DNA of 64,000 nucleotides from Symbiodinium natans (taxonomy: Eukaryota > Sar > Dinophyceae > Suessiales > Symbiodiniaceae), in the NCBI GenBank assembly GCA_905221605.1, contig CAJNDS010002127.1:249649-313648 (forward strand), in the 5' to 3' direction. Below, one piece after another: positions 39,859 through 49,317 of the stretch (positions are counted from its first letter, which is position 1; each line of letters opens with the position of its first letter). The translations under genes and the position numbers were made by a program. The notes under the pieces are model-generated. The model did not search any database. It worked only from the letters and a program-made list of their open reading frames with translations, and was not told where the DNA came from.

Positions 39859-39943
39859 CATGAAGCCTTAAAAAAATTAGAATAGGGGTTTGGAGGATAT
39901 TGCAGTATATGAAAAAGGGACTATGAGGGAATACCATGAGTAA
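39859..39943. mobile_element. 106-bp intron made of a short family 5 element
   Basis: A direct repeat (39838-39858 and 39944-39964, containing CTCCACAGCAGT) flanks about 85 bp that begins GAAGCCTTAAAAAAATTAGA. It resembles the segments at 32865 and 35679 (GGCCTTAATAATTAGA, ATTGTAGTATA, AAAGGGAC, GGGGAATAC). Removing one repeat copy plus the element restores the frame. Confidence 0.68.
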
Positions 39944-39990
39944 TCCTTCCAGCTCCACAGCAGTAGCCAGAATTCGTGGGAAGAGTCGCG
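39944..39990 (-). CDS. Exon of an unknown minus-strand gene, before the 106-bp intron
   Basis: The frame reads TRDSSHEFWLLLWS. Upstream AACAG is a possible acceptor, though an open frame continues to about 40074. It joins 39776-39858 in frame through the direct repeat. Confidence 0.55.
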
Positions 39991-40125
39991 AGTCTGTTTC
40001 GCGGTTGTTTTGCTTGGTATGTGAAGACCCATATGCCCATTGTATTCTAGCAAAATTCTCAAAGGTACTGCCATGATATTGGTCTACCGGTTCAGCCTTC
40101 GGCTCTTGTGGCCGTGGCCTCTCTC

Positions 40126-40415
40126 CCTAAACCCTAAACCCTAAACCCTAAACCCTAAACCCTAAACCCAGAAGCCTCCTCGCGGACTGCTCGGCGCAAC
40201 TCTTCCATTGCCGACACCTCCTGTCAGCTCTTCCCCCAAGAGTCGCAAACAAAGAACTGCTTAAGGCCTGCTACAGAACTCTTGACACGTTTTGCATCTG
40301 GGTTTAGGGTTTAGGGTTTAGGGTTTAGGGTTTTAGGGTTTAGGGTTTAGGGTTTAGGGTTTAGGGTTTAGGGTTTAGGGTTTAGGGTTTAGGGTTTAGG
40401 GTTTAGGGTTTAGGG
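40126..40415. repeat. Telomeric arrays, 40.1-40.4 kb
   Basis: CCCTAAA at 40126-40168 and TTTAGGG at 40301-40414 with one TTTTAGGG. Confidence 0.92.
40171..40220 (-). CDS. Candidate exon, charged helix
   Basis: The minus frame reads EVSAMEELRRAVREEAS. It is preceded by GACAG and ends at TCTG followed by GGTTTAGGG, so donor and telomeric array coincide. It probably belongs to the same gene as 39776-39990. Confidence 0.5.
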
Positions 40416-40559
40416 GTTAGGGAGAGAGACTAGCTGCCGCGTTACAAGAAGAACAGCCTATTTAGAATTACAGAAGCACACATATAGTGCTCTCACGGGA
40501 CTATCATCGCAGCGTTAAGACTAGTTCTGGCGCTGCTACTGTTGCCATTGCTACTTCTA

Positions 40560-40727
40560 TGCCCTGACCACGTACGCTTCGCTAGCAGCGGTGTCCCCTC
40601 AAGAGCTGCAACTGCAAACCAAGGAGACATGAACGACGGGACACTTAACCAAGCAGCGTGGCGAGAACGCAGGGTGGTCCAACCGTGATCTTCAAGTCTA
40701 GGTTCACCGGCGAGGGTCACTGCTTCT
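40560..40727 (-). CDS. Candidate exon, unknown protein
   Basis: The minus frame after AAACAG reads EAVTLAGEPRLEDHGWTTLR, then SRHAAWLSVPSFMSP. Upstream in sense is a short inverted-repeat element (40741-40827) that would be the intron. The family is unknown. Confidence 0.45.
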
Positions 40728-40740
40728 CTGTTTGAGAATG

Positions 40741-40827
40741 GGTAGTTCTCCGAATTTGGGCGCCTTTTTGGGTCCTCATGATAAGGGTGGCGTACTAAAA
40801 ACAGGGACCCTAAATCGGACAACCACC
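40741..40827 (-). mobile_element. Short inverted-repeat element, family 3
   Basis: The left end GGTAGTTCTCCGAATTTGGG and the inverse of the right end (GGTGGTTGTCCGATTTAGGG) agree at 16 of 20 positions. A relative with similar ends and AAACAGGGACCC is at 42944-43049. Confidence 0.6.
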
Positions 40828-40962
40828 CGATTGGGTCTTGTATACTCTTCGCAAGAGGACGGTGCGCTGCCGCTGTTCTTATTGCACTTGGCATGGCTGC
40901 TACCACGGATACTACACAAACTCCCCTGCTGCTATCACTTCATGATGCCATCCCCATCTTCA

Positions 40963-41436
40963 ACCCTAAACCCTAAACCCCTAAACCCTAAACCCTAAAC
41001 CCTAAACCCTAAACCCTAAACCCTAAACCCTAAACCCTAAACCCTAAACCCTAAACCCTAAACCCTAAACCCTAAACCCTAAACCCCACAGCACTCTGCA
41101 GATTCCTCCTATGATCCCTCGGATCCCCTGAGTCAAAGGGGCGCCTTAGGAGCCGCCCATGCCGGGGAGGCCTCCCAGGCTGCAAGGTTTGGTCAAAGTA
41201 CAATTTGGGGGGTGTGTCAAGTTTAGGGTTTGGGGTTTAGGGTTTAGGGTTTAGGGCTTAGGGCTTCGGGTTTAGGGTTTAGGGTTTAGGGTTTGTCTAG
41301 GGTTTAGGGTTTAGGGTTTAGGGTTTAGGGTTTAGGGTTTAGGGTTTAGGGTTTAGGGTTTAGGGTTTAGGGTTTAGGGTTTAGGGTTTAGGGTTTAGGG
41401 TTGAGGGTTTAGGGTTTAGGGTTTAGGGTTTAGGGT
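40963..41436. repeat. Telomeric arrays, 41.0-41.4 kb
   Basis: CCCTAAA at 40963-41086 and TTTAGGG at 41222-41435, bracketing about 135 bp. No further array of more than three units occurs until 61.3 kb. Confidence 0.93.
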
Positions 41437-41817
41437 ATAGTAACTTGCCACTCATGCAACAATGACACACAAAAAGCAAGGCAAGAAGGGCCCAGTGCAG
41501 AATGAAGCAGTGGAAACAATTTGAGGCCTGCAACTTGTAGGGTCTTAAATGGTTGTTGAAGGGTTTTAAAGGTGTTTTCATGTTGTTCAATGGTTTTTTG
41601 GGGTTCAAAACGGTTCTTTGGGGGTTCATAATGGCTTCTTAGGGCTTTTCGGGTCAACCGTCAACCTGACTTTACTCGTGGTTTGTTGATCATAGGCAGC
41701 TCTTGGATTGATTTGCGTAAACATAGGTGCTTTGGGGGGGGGGTTGTATGAGAGGGGGACCTTGATCTCACGAAAGGTCTTTGTGCTGCTCTAACCACTA
41801 CTAGGGTACTGTTGCAG
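41436..41817. other. Unassigned sequence
   Basis: It holds GGTTCA/GGTTTT-rich degenerate sequence at 41545-41655 and a poorly conserved minus-strand ORF. Nothing is called. Confidence 0.4.
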
Positions 41818-41998
41818 TATGCTCCTGTGGCACTCGTCCTGCTGCCCTTGCGACGATTTCTATCAGAGGAAAGACGTATGGCGTCCAAGGCTCCGCCACG
41901 GAGTAGACGTTTGGAAACGTCTGCAGCGCGTGGGCACCGCTGGCCAAGCCGGATGCCTAGTCACGAAGGCATATCACCAATACTACGGTCATTGGTTG
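41818..41998 (+). CDS. Exon of unknown protein, ended by a family 1 element
   Basis: A strong acceptor (GTTGCAG) precedes 41818. The frame reads MLLWHSSCCPCDDFYQRKDV and stays open through VDVWKRLQRVGTAGQAGCLV and AYHQYYGHWLG, where the family 1 inverted-repeat element starts. A second frame (MQYAPVALVLLPL...) is open for a shorter way. The His/Tyr/Trp-rich end and Arg-rich middle fit no family I know. The element would be its intron. Confidence 0.55.
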
Positions 41999-42099
41999 GG
42001 GTGTTCCCCCTTAAACTAACAGTCCTTATATAATAGGGAGTGTAATACCCCCGATTAGAATCCCGATTAAGGACTGCTAGTATAAGGGGAACATCCGAA
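41996..42099 (+). mobile_element. Short inverted-repeat element, family 1, at an exon end
   Basis: 104 bp. It starts TTGGGGTGTTCCCCCTTAAA and ends GGGGAACATCCGAA, with ACTAACAGTCCTTA and AAGGACTGCTAGTA inside. It directly follows an open exon. Confidence 0.8.
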
Positions 42100-42700
42100 G
42101 CAGTAGGCCTTCATGGGCCTAAAAATCGTAGTAGCACGACAACTAATCATTGAAACAGTAACCATAGCAACACGCGTCGTAGTAGCAGCTGTAGCAGCAG
42201 AGGGAGAGTGGCAGTTGCAGGGGTGATTACCTGCGAAAACATCATCACTGCTATTGCTACTATTTTGTGCATACGGAAACTATGAGAGCTGTTGTTAGTT
42301 GTGCTTGCTACAGTTCTTGTTATGTTTCTTGTTTCGTTTGTCATGGTTGCGCTATTGCCACGTCTTATCACAACTGTTACCATTACTTCCCACACTGCTA
42401 CTAAACTCAACAAACCCTACGACAACAATTGCTATTGCTGGTGCTACGATTGCTACTACTGTTGCCGGCACTGTTGTTATGACCCTTTCTGCCGCTTCCA
42501 GGCTTACTGTCTGCGTTGCCACTGCTTGTTGCTGTTTACTGTTGTTGCTGCTATGACCCTCCATCGCTAATGAGTCCTGATGCTTCTATTGCTACTTCAT
42601 TTCAATCAGGGGCAGCATGTACTAGCTAGGTGTTTGCATTACATACTGCAAAGGAGTATTTTGTATATGTATCCGCTAGTACTGCAAAGATATCTTGAAC
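42100..42700. other. Low-complexity GTA/GCA then GTTGCT/GCTACTG-rich sequence
   Basis: An island like those at 32.2, 35.4 and 37.3 kb, but here running from AGTAGCA to the GTT/GCT strand at 42290-42560. ORFs are compositional. Confidence 0.55.
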
Positions 42701-42737
42701 CCAAGTGTCCTGGATGCATGTGATCCTCTATATGGGG

Positions 42738-42831
42738 GCTTCTGAAAATAGGGGTACCCTTTTTGGGGGTCCCCTTAAGGCGATTCCGTTCTATTTCGAG
42801 TATAAACGGGGTACCTCTAGTTTTGGGAAAT
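42738..42831 (+). mobile_element. Short inverted-repeat element, family 4
   Basis: Left end TTCTGAAAATAGGGGTACCC; the right end is its imperfect inverse, GGGGTACCTCTAGTTTTGGG. A relative in the opposite orientation is at 38386. Confidence 0.65.
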
Positions 42832-42943
42832 GCCTATATCCCACGCAGCACCTGCTTGCAGATCAGGCACTGTGCGTGCCATACTGGACTGACAGAAGAC
42901 GGGGGATGCAGCAACAGGTTTGAGACAAATCCTGCGGATCATG

Positions 42944-43049
42944 TGGTGATTGTTCTAAATTATGGCCTTTTTGAAGGGGTCCTTATTATAAGGCGCCCCC
43001 TCTGATTTAGGGTACCCAAACAGGGACCCAACTTTAGAGAACTACCCAC
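42944..43049 (+). mobile_element. Short inverted-repeat element, family 3
   Basis: Left end GGTGATTGTTCTAAATTATG; right end AACTTTAGAGAACTACCCAC. The middle shares GCCTTTTTG, GGGTCCT and AAACAGGGACCC with the copy at 40741. Confidence 0.55.
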
Positions 43050-44480
43050 GTAAGCAAATCGAGGTCTATTTAACGTCTGCACGGTGCTAGTTCGTATTCG
43101 CGATGCGCTTGGTACAGCCAAAGCTAGACGCAGCCCCATCGCAAGACTGGTCAATTTTAATTCTGAAGGGTTTTGTGGGAAGGTGATTTATGTTTGGAAC
43201 TACAGAGGCGTACGGTTTAGGGATTCAAATTCAAGGCGGACGAAGCGCCAACGCGTCTGACCCTGACACCCCCCCCCACCCCCATTCGCACACCTGGCAT
43301 CCCAACGGCCAAACCCAAAAGACACCTCACCCTCAGCGCACTCTCCCAGAGTCCCAGAGCATTGCCAACACCCAAGGCCGGACCCTCTGAGACCGGGTGC
43401 CCCACTGCGGCGTCGAGGTGGTGAGGTCCGGGCCCTGCAGGCGTAGAGAATGCAGGGAGGTGTTTCTGACTGGTTCTTGGTAGGGAATGAGGGAAGGAGT
43501 AGTATATTATATGGGACCCCAATTCCCTCGTTCCCGAGGGTTGAGGGAATGATGTAGGGGGTTTAGGGGCTTGGGGAGGGTTGTATGCAGGTAGGGGCTT
43601 TGGGGGGATGTTGTTTAAATGGCAGTTCTGGCTTGAAGACTCGGATTTGCGGGGTCGAACTGTGGAACTCGGATGTCAGGCAAGGCTCACACCACCAAAA
43701 ATCGCTGAGAAGAGCTAAACCGTCCCTGGCCGGCCTTAAGACTCCGGGAGGTCATCAACCGAACTCCTCCTGCTACGGAGGCGGAAGGACAAACAACCTG
43801 AAACCCTTTAAAGATCAAGTCCTAAGTAGGGGGCAGTGCTTGGGCATGCATCACAAGAAAATGCCAAAGATGGAGTTAGAGCACATGATGTCAAGCATAA
43901 GTGAGCAACCTTGGGGTTTTTGAAGAGGGGCTTCAATACGTAAAATCAAGATTGAATCCTACACATGAAGCCTACTCAGCGGTCGACCCCGGCTTCTAGA
44001 ACTGCGGCCCTGACAGCTGCTGCACACCGCAGCAGGACCCGACTAGCTCTCTAAGAACCCGAAACCTCACAGCCGAAACCCGGAGCTCCAAAAAGAGTAT
44101 GATGTTTGAGCAAGGAATCATACTCTGGACAAACCCCTACTATTGCCTTGACATTGCCCGCTTCAGAACAGAGGTTGGACTCGGGCCTGTATGAGGGCCT
44201 TATAGGTTTACATTGCGCTGTCTGTTGTCAGCATAGGGCCATATAAGTTCCCGTTGAGGTTATAGGGTTGAGACAGGGATGGAAAACTTGGGCTCTTCTT
44301 TTACAAATGGATTTGGGGTAGTTCCAGGGTGTTTCACATCTCTTGAACTTCCTCCACTACTGCATAGCTTTGGATTTGGGGGATCAAAAAGCTTTAGTCA
44401 GAACCAGTGGCGACTTACTGTGTCAGGATTCTATTTGTAGGGCTTCTTGCAGGCTTTATGGAAGAGCCCACTTAGCAAGA
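43050..44480. other. Unassigned sequence with a degenerate family 2 element
   Basis: TTCTTGGTAGGGAATGAGGG at 43474 and an imperfect inverse at 43510-43540. The plus ORF at 43585-43923 and others lack recognisable domains. Confidence 0.4.
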
Positions 44481-44751
44481 TGATGAGACAGGCTTGCTAC
44501 CGAAAGATGCGAACCCTCTGCACTTCTTACCCTAACCCTAAACCCTGAACCCTTTTGTTTTTGTGAGCTGTCGGAATCACTGGCATGACAGCGCTTGCCA
44601 GGCAAACGCTCCCTGACCAATGTTTCCAGATGATGCTCCGGGCGAAACCGTCTGCGGAAGCGAAGCAGGGCTTGACAACTTGTTGAGTTCTTCGTCATGC
44701 CAGCGATCAGGCTCCCATATCTCAACCCACCTTTATCGAGGCGGCGGTGTG

Positions 44752-44960
44752 CACCAGCCAGAAACTTCTGAGCCCTTCCAGGTCAATGCGCCCACGAAGC
44801 CGTGAAGGCATTGGCAATTCAGACCAGGTAGGCGATTGGAATTGGGAATGTCACACGGAGCCGGCTCGCAAGCGCCATAGATTTGAGCAGACTGAGAGTC
44901 TACGGAGGCACTCATGTAACCGTCACAACACTGACAGCCAATGCTTTTCTCGCAATGGCA
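44752..44960 (-). CDS. Exon of a Cys-rich EGF-like repeat protein
   Basis: The minus frame holds IGCQCCDGYMSASVD and then GACEPAPCDIPNSNRLPGLN, CQCLHGFVGALTWKGSEVSG and WCTPPP. The spacing C-x3-C, NSN-x3-G-x2-C-x-C, GF-x-G, SG-x-C looks like a tandem EGF-like cysteine repeat, so the protein is probably extracellular or on the cell surface. Borders are not fixed; the open frame runs 44733-44999. Confidence 0.5.
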
Positions 44961-46120
44961 CCAGTGATGATCGGTCATGAGCTCCACGTGCAGCTTCATT
45001 GAAGTCCGAGTCGAACCGCCAACACCTCACAGCAGCACTTGCTGTTCCCCCCCTCCCCACCCCCCCGACCCGCACCCCTCGATCCCCACTCGATCTCCAC
45101 CGCCCTGCCCCCCTCGGCCCCCCCCACAAAGGCCCACCGTTGAAGCATATTGTGCGACGAAACACCTGTTAAATGGCAGATGACACTGCTGCCGGCTTGC
45201 CTGCAGCTGTGAGGACGCAGCTGGCACTGCGGTTGGCTGGAACACGTAGAACGGGCGGAAGCTCATCGAGCTGGAGAAGGCTGTGTTCAAAGTGGACTGT
45301 GTCACAACGTACCTTGCCACAACAAATGCCGATTGTCCTTAGTGGGATAGGTTACCCTTGCAAATTCAGCAATGAGGATGAGAACATCGTGTTGCTGAAA
45401 ATGTCGAAGAAACTGGCGTGCTAAAGCAGTCCCCAGCAGCTGACTGGTGCTGCACAACTAAAGCACAATATGCTAATTCTAGGGGAGGCACCTGGCGTCA
45501 GCGTAGCTGAGCTTTACTTGAATCCGCGCTGGCAGATTTTCCACAACCAGCCAGTATTCATGAAGCGATGGGTCGAAGTCTGGGAGGAGCACGGCCGAGT
45601 ATGGCCGCCTGAGTGCGCAACACGGCAGCAGATCCAGCCCATGCTGATGCCCAGAACAAGCAATACGTGCTGCAAAATCCTAGAAAAGCCCAGGCTCAAG
45701 TCCATGATCTCAGGCTGCTGGAATGTGCTCTCCATTGCGAGCATGAACACGCTCGGGAGTGCTCCAAGAAACAGCAGACACACTACCTAAGCTGCGATGT
45801 TCCACAGAGCTTATGGCTCATGAGCTGCCTTGCTCACTTAAAATTAGGTTGAGCCGTCGTTCCGTACCTCTAAGAATCTCTCGGTAGTTTGCGCGATACA
45901 CTTGCCTTAGGGAGGCCAGAAACATTTGGAAGCGACTCGTATTCAACAGCGGAGAATCTATAGCGTGCAGCGCAGACCGCTTCTTAGCAGAACTTCAAAT
46001 CATGGCCCCATACAAAAAGCTTCCCTTGCCCTAAAATTCGACCGATGACTGGGGTCAACTGCACAGATGAGACATGGCTTGTGAACGTGGCTCTCTCAAA
46101 CAAGTTGTCCAAACAAGCTC
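44960..46120. other. Unassigned; possible coding segment at 45500-45800
   Basis: A C-rich tract is at 45045-45130. Plus frame 45470-45640 reads ELYLNPRWQIFHNQPVFMKR, and from about 45640 another plus frame looks better (DLRLLECALHCEHEHARE). An intron or a frameshift may separate them. No family is recognised. Confidence 0.3.
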
Positions 46121-46126
46121 ATAGGG

Positions 46127-46276
46127 ATCCCACGGGGGCACCCAAAAAAGGAACCCCAAATCCTCCAAATGTCTAAATCAGGCCGTAGCGTCCCTGAATC
46201 TCTGAGCAGTCACTATAATAGTCTTGAGAGTCCCACATTCTGGGAAATTTTTGTGGGGGGGCTCCCTTTAGGATCC
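46127..46276. mobile_element. Possible short inverted-repeat element (150 bp)
   Basis: GGATCCCACGGGGGCACCC at the left and GGGGGCTCCCTTTAGGATCC at the right are partly inverse. Weak. Confidence 0.35.
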
Positions 46277-47116
46277 TCATTCAGGTGACAAACGGAGCTA
46301 GGCGTCAGCAATAACTGTTCTCGCGATAGGTGAAGGTGTTCTTCGTATATTGCATTGTATTGCTCCTTTGGTGAGAAAACAGAGACCCGAAAGAAAGGAC
46401 TTCCTAGCATGTAGACGAATAAGAAAACTACTGACCCATGGTTGATTATTGGCAGCCGCCTCCGCACCACCCCTTGACGGCACCGCACTGCATGTCTGAT
46501 ATAGAGTTCTTCGCACACAGGACAACGTTCCGGCCACCATGAATCTTGTGGTAACAGCTTAAACTCTGAAGGCCCCAGCTTGAAGGCTAGTATAGGAATG
46601 TATTTTGATGTCTGTTCCGGGTAAGGTTTAATTATTGAAGTTCTGAAGGACTCTAGTTTTGGAAACTACGTACTCCGGCTACTAGTTTACCTTTTCCCTC
46701 TGTACAATCAAGTGCTGGCTGCCACGTGCGCAACTGGAACGAAGCCAGGTGAGTGGAAAAACGCCTTGCGGGTCCCCTTCTTGACGAGCAGTTCTAGGTC
46801 CTGACATCCCCAGCAGGACTGGTTTACTAGAAACTATGATGGCAACTTCGACTCTACCAACGCACTGCCAACATCCTTTGCAGCATGGCTGGCAAAGCAC
46901 AGCTGTAGGTCCTCACCAGCTAGGCGGCCAAGGAAAGTCGCTAGCCAATTGCGCAATCTGCCGCCAGTACTTCCACCACTGCACGCGTGGTCCAGAAACT
47001 CCTTAGTCAACAAGTGCTTGAGGAGGAGCTCTGCCGCAACCTCTACCGGCTTTGGGTTGGCTCCCGGCTTTGGGTTGGTGAGGCGTGTTTGGGACTTGTA
47101 GAAAGCTTCCACTCAC
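46277..47116. other. Unassigned sequence
   Basis: Overlapping ORFs without recognisable domains. A direct repeat GGCTTTGGGTTGG at 47049 and 47066 was noted. Confidence 0.35.
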
Positions 47117-47287
47117 CTGTCTAAAGACAACGACTCCACCCCCATGCACGCTGTCCTGCTTCGAATACTCTGAAAGGCCGCATGATGTTCCATCCGGTCT
47201 ATTGCGATTCCCTATGATATGGGTCTTCAATTTTTTGAACATGACAGTAGCCCGTTCTTGTTTTGCAAACTTTTGGCGGTCAGACAA
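47117..47287 (-). CDS. Candidate exon with a consensus donor, unknown protein
   Basis: The minus frame reads MFKKLKTHIIGNRNRPDGTS, then SEYSKQDSVHGGGVVVFRQ, and stops at AGACAG followed by GTGAGT, a textbook donor. The upstream border is unclear. No family is recognised. Confidence 0.42.
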
Positions 47288-47289
47288 AT

Positions 47290-48790
47290 GGACACTTCAA
47301 CATGTGGCTGGATATCTCAAATTGCTGGATTCTTGTTTTTGTTCTGCTTTTCCCGGACTTGCCCATGGATTTCAACCGGGCTCCTCCAAATTGACCTGCT
47401 CACCATCAGCTTCGCAAACGTCATGGAACTGCACCTCCACGCAACGCCACGCATTTTTGAGTCCGGTAGAGAAGCCATGGACGACCACATGCACAACGCA
47501 CGCCTTCGGAGACGCACACAGGCTCCGCAGGCTGACGAAATAGAGCAGCACTGTGGCCAGACTGGAAGCCTGCGTGGATACACAACTGGTTGCCACATGG
47601 TTGAAAACTTCTAAGGAAACAATGTGCGCACACTGATTTGATAATGACCCTGTAACGATTGCAACCTGGACCCTTCCCAGGCCTTTACGCCCATGCCGTT
47701 GAAATTCACCTTGCCACAGCCCAAAAAGACCCCATAGCAAGCGTAACAGGTTTCGACACATGTGCGTATATTTGTTGACTCTGGATGCCGCACGTCCAGC
47801 AGAATGCATATTGTCTGTGCTCCAAGTCTGGTGATCGAAGTGAAACGTGCCCGTACTCCGCTGGCAAGGGAGCTCTTGAATCACACAGCATTTGCTTTAG
47901 AGTTAGCTGCGGCAGTGCTACGACAGGTTGCAGGTGGCGAACTCCATCAAGGAAATGAGAACAGCCCCAAGCGACTGGAACCCTCCTGATGTCATGTCTA
48001 AGGGGAATTTTAAGGCAAATATGCTTTAAATGAAGTATCTCTTCACCTTTCTGCATGTAATGAAAAGTAAGTACTGATTTCGAACCTCATTGGCACTGCC
48101 TGGGCAAATGGCAAAAGGCACTAATTTGCCGAACTGGGTCCAATACCTCGTGCGCGTTATTGGCTTCCACATACAGTGCACGCACATAGATCACGCCCAT
48201 CACTGCCGTCAAAGCCATGAGAGTCACACCAAGACCTGGATGATTCACGGTGCGCAGCGATGACCAAGGGTGGGTTTTGAAAAGGATTGCCTACTTTCAC
48301 GCCTAGCAAATCCAAAAGGACTTTGCCACCGTCTCCAGCCTGTGCGCTCAAGCTTCCGCTGCTGTAGCCTAAGCCGAAGTCCATGCGTTCGCGCTCTGGT
48401 GATGGCCAGGCGGCGTGTGTAGTCCACCCCTAGGAACCTCGCATGATGCTCAGTATAGCCTGAGAAATTACAATAATAATTTCAGTAAGTATAAAAAAGT
48501 TAACAAAACAAAAAGCACTACGTAGTCTTCCAATAGACTCAGGTTTCTACATTATAAGCTGATGGGTTGGCCTTCCTTCGGCTGGGAGGCTGCTGGGCCG
48601 GGCCGTTATGTTGTCCAGAACGCTTGGGAAAGCTGGCGTCTCAAGGCACTTAGATTCGAGAACACGATCTTCGGGTTGCGTTGGATGGGAACAACGACCC
48701 TTCCACGCATTTCTAGGACCCTAGGATTGCTCTTCCACCACTGTTTCCTTCATTGATCCACAAGATCGTGGAATGGCACAAAGCAGAGGT
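47290..48790. other. Unassigned; one possible minus-strand exon
   Basis: Minus frame 48290-48385 reads RMDFGLGYSSGSLSAQAGDG, then GKVLLDLLGVK followed by GTAGGC. ORFs at 47219-47614 (plus) and 47372-48056 (minus) compete, and none has a domain. Confidence 0.3.
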
Positions 48791-48794
48791 CAAA

Positions 48795-48945
48795 CTTTAC
48801 CAGCGAAACTTGAAACTGTGTTAACGCCGGCCAGAAGTACACGAGGCTGTTGACCACAGCGATGCTTGAGATGACAATGGCGAAGCAGAGTAAAATATTG
48901 GTAGTACTCCAGGCCTCGCCAACGCAGGCAACAATCCTTGCAGGG
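48795..48945 (-). CDS. Candidate exon with a membrane segment
   Basis: The minus frame reads NILLCFAIVISSIAVVNSLV, then YFWPALTQFQVSL, followed by GTAAAG as donor. The 20-residue hydrophobic stretch would be a membrane helix. It lies only 25 bp from the left end of the decayed copia element. The family is unknown. Confidence 0.42.
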
Positions 48946-48970
48946 GCTAAGCAGCTAAACAATCCTGATC

Positions 48971-49305
48971 TGTTTCGGATCCTGCACAAGGATGACACGC
49001 ACACTCGAGAAGTGTACAAGACGACACGCACACTCGAGAAGTGTACAAGATGACACGCACACTCGAGAAGCGTACCGCCATTCGACATGGCTCAAGTGCG
49101 ACAAAAGATCGCCGATGGTGTGGGTTTCTGAGGGAAGGATTGGGGTTGAGGTTCGTCCATGCTTGTAGTGCATGTAAGCTATGCAATCTACTTACGACCC
49201 TCTTGATGACGTACCTATTCAGTTTCGTAGATCTCCTGCTCCTAGTCATTATTCGTTGGTTCCTACTACCCCTTCGACCAGCCCTCAAGCTCATAACCTC
49301 CAAGA
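48971..49305 (+). repeat. 5' LTR of copia element 2
   Basis: It starts TGTTTCGGATCCTGC and ends CTCCAAGA. It contains three copies of a 29-bp repeat (GACACGCACACTCGAGAAGT core) against two in the 3' LTR. Confidence 0.9.
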
Positions 49306-49317
49306 GGTTATGAGCCC
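49306..49317 (+). other. Primer-binding site of the half-tRNA type
   Basis: GGTTATGAGCCC directly follows the LTR. Its complement GGGCTCATAACC carries the CAT anticodon of a Met tRNA, as in Drosophila copia where priming uses a tRNA-iMet 5' half. GAGGTTATGAG at 49304-49314 is also the exact inverse of CTCATAACCTC at the LTR end (49290-49300), giving an 11-bp hairpin with a 3-nt loop. Confidence 0.7.
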
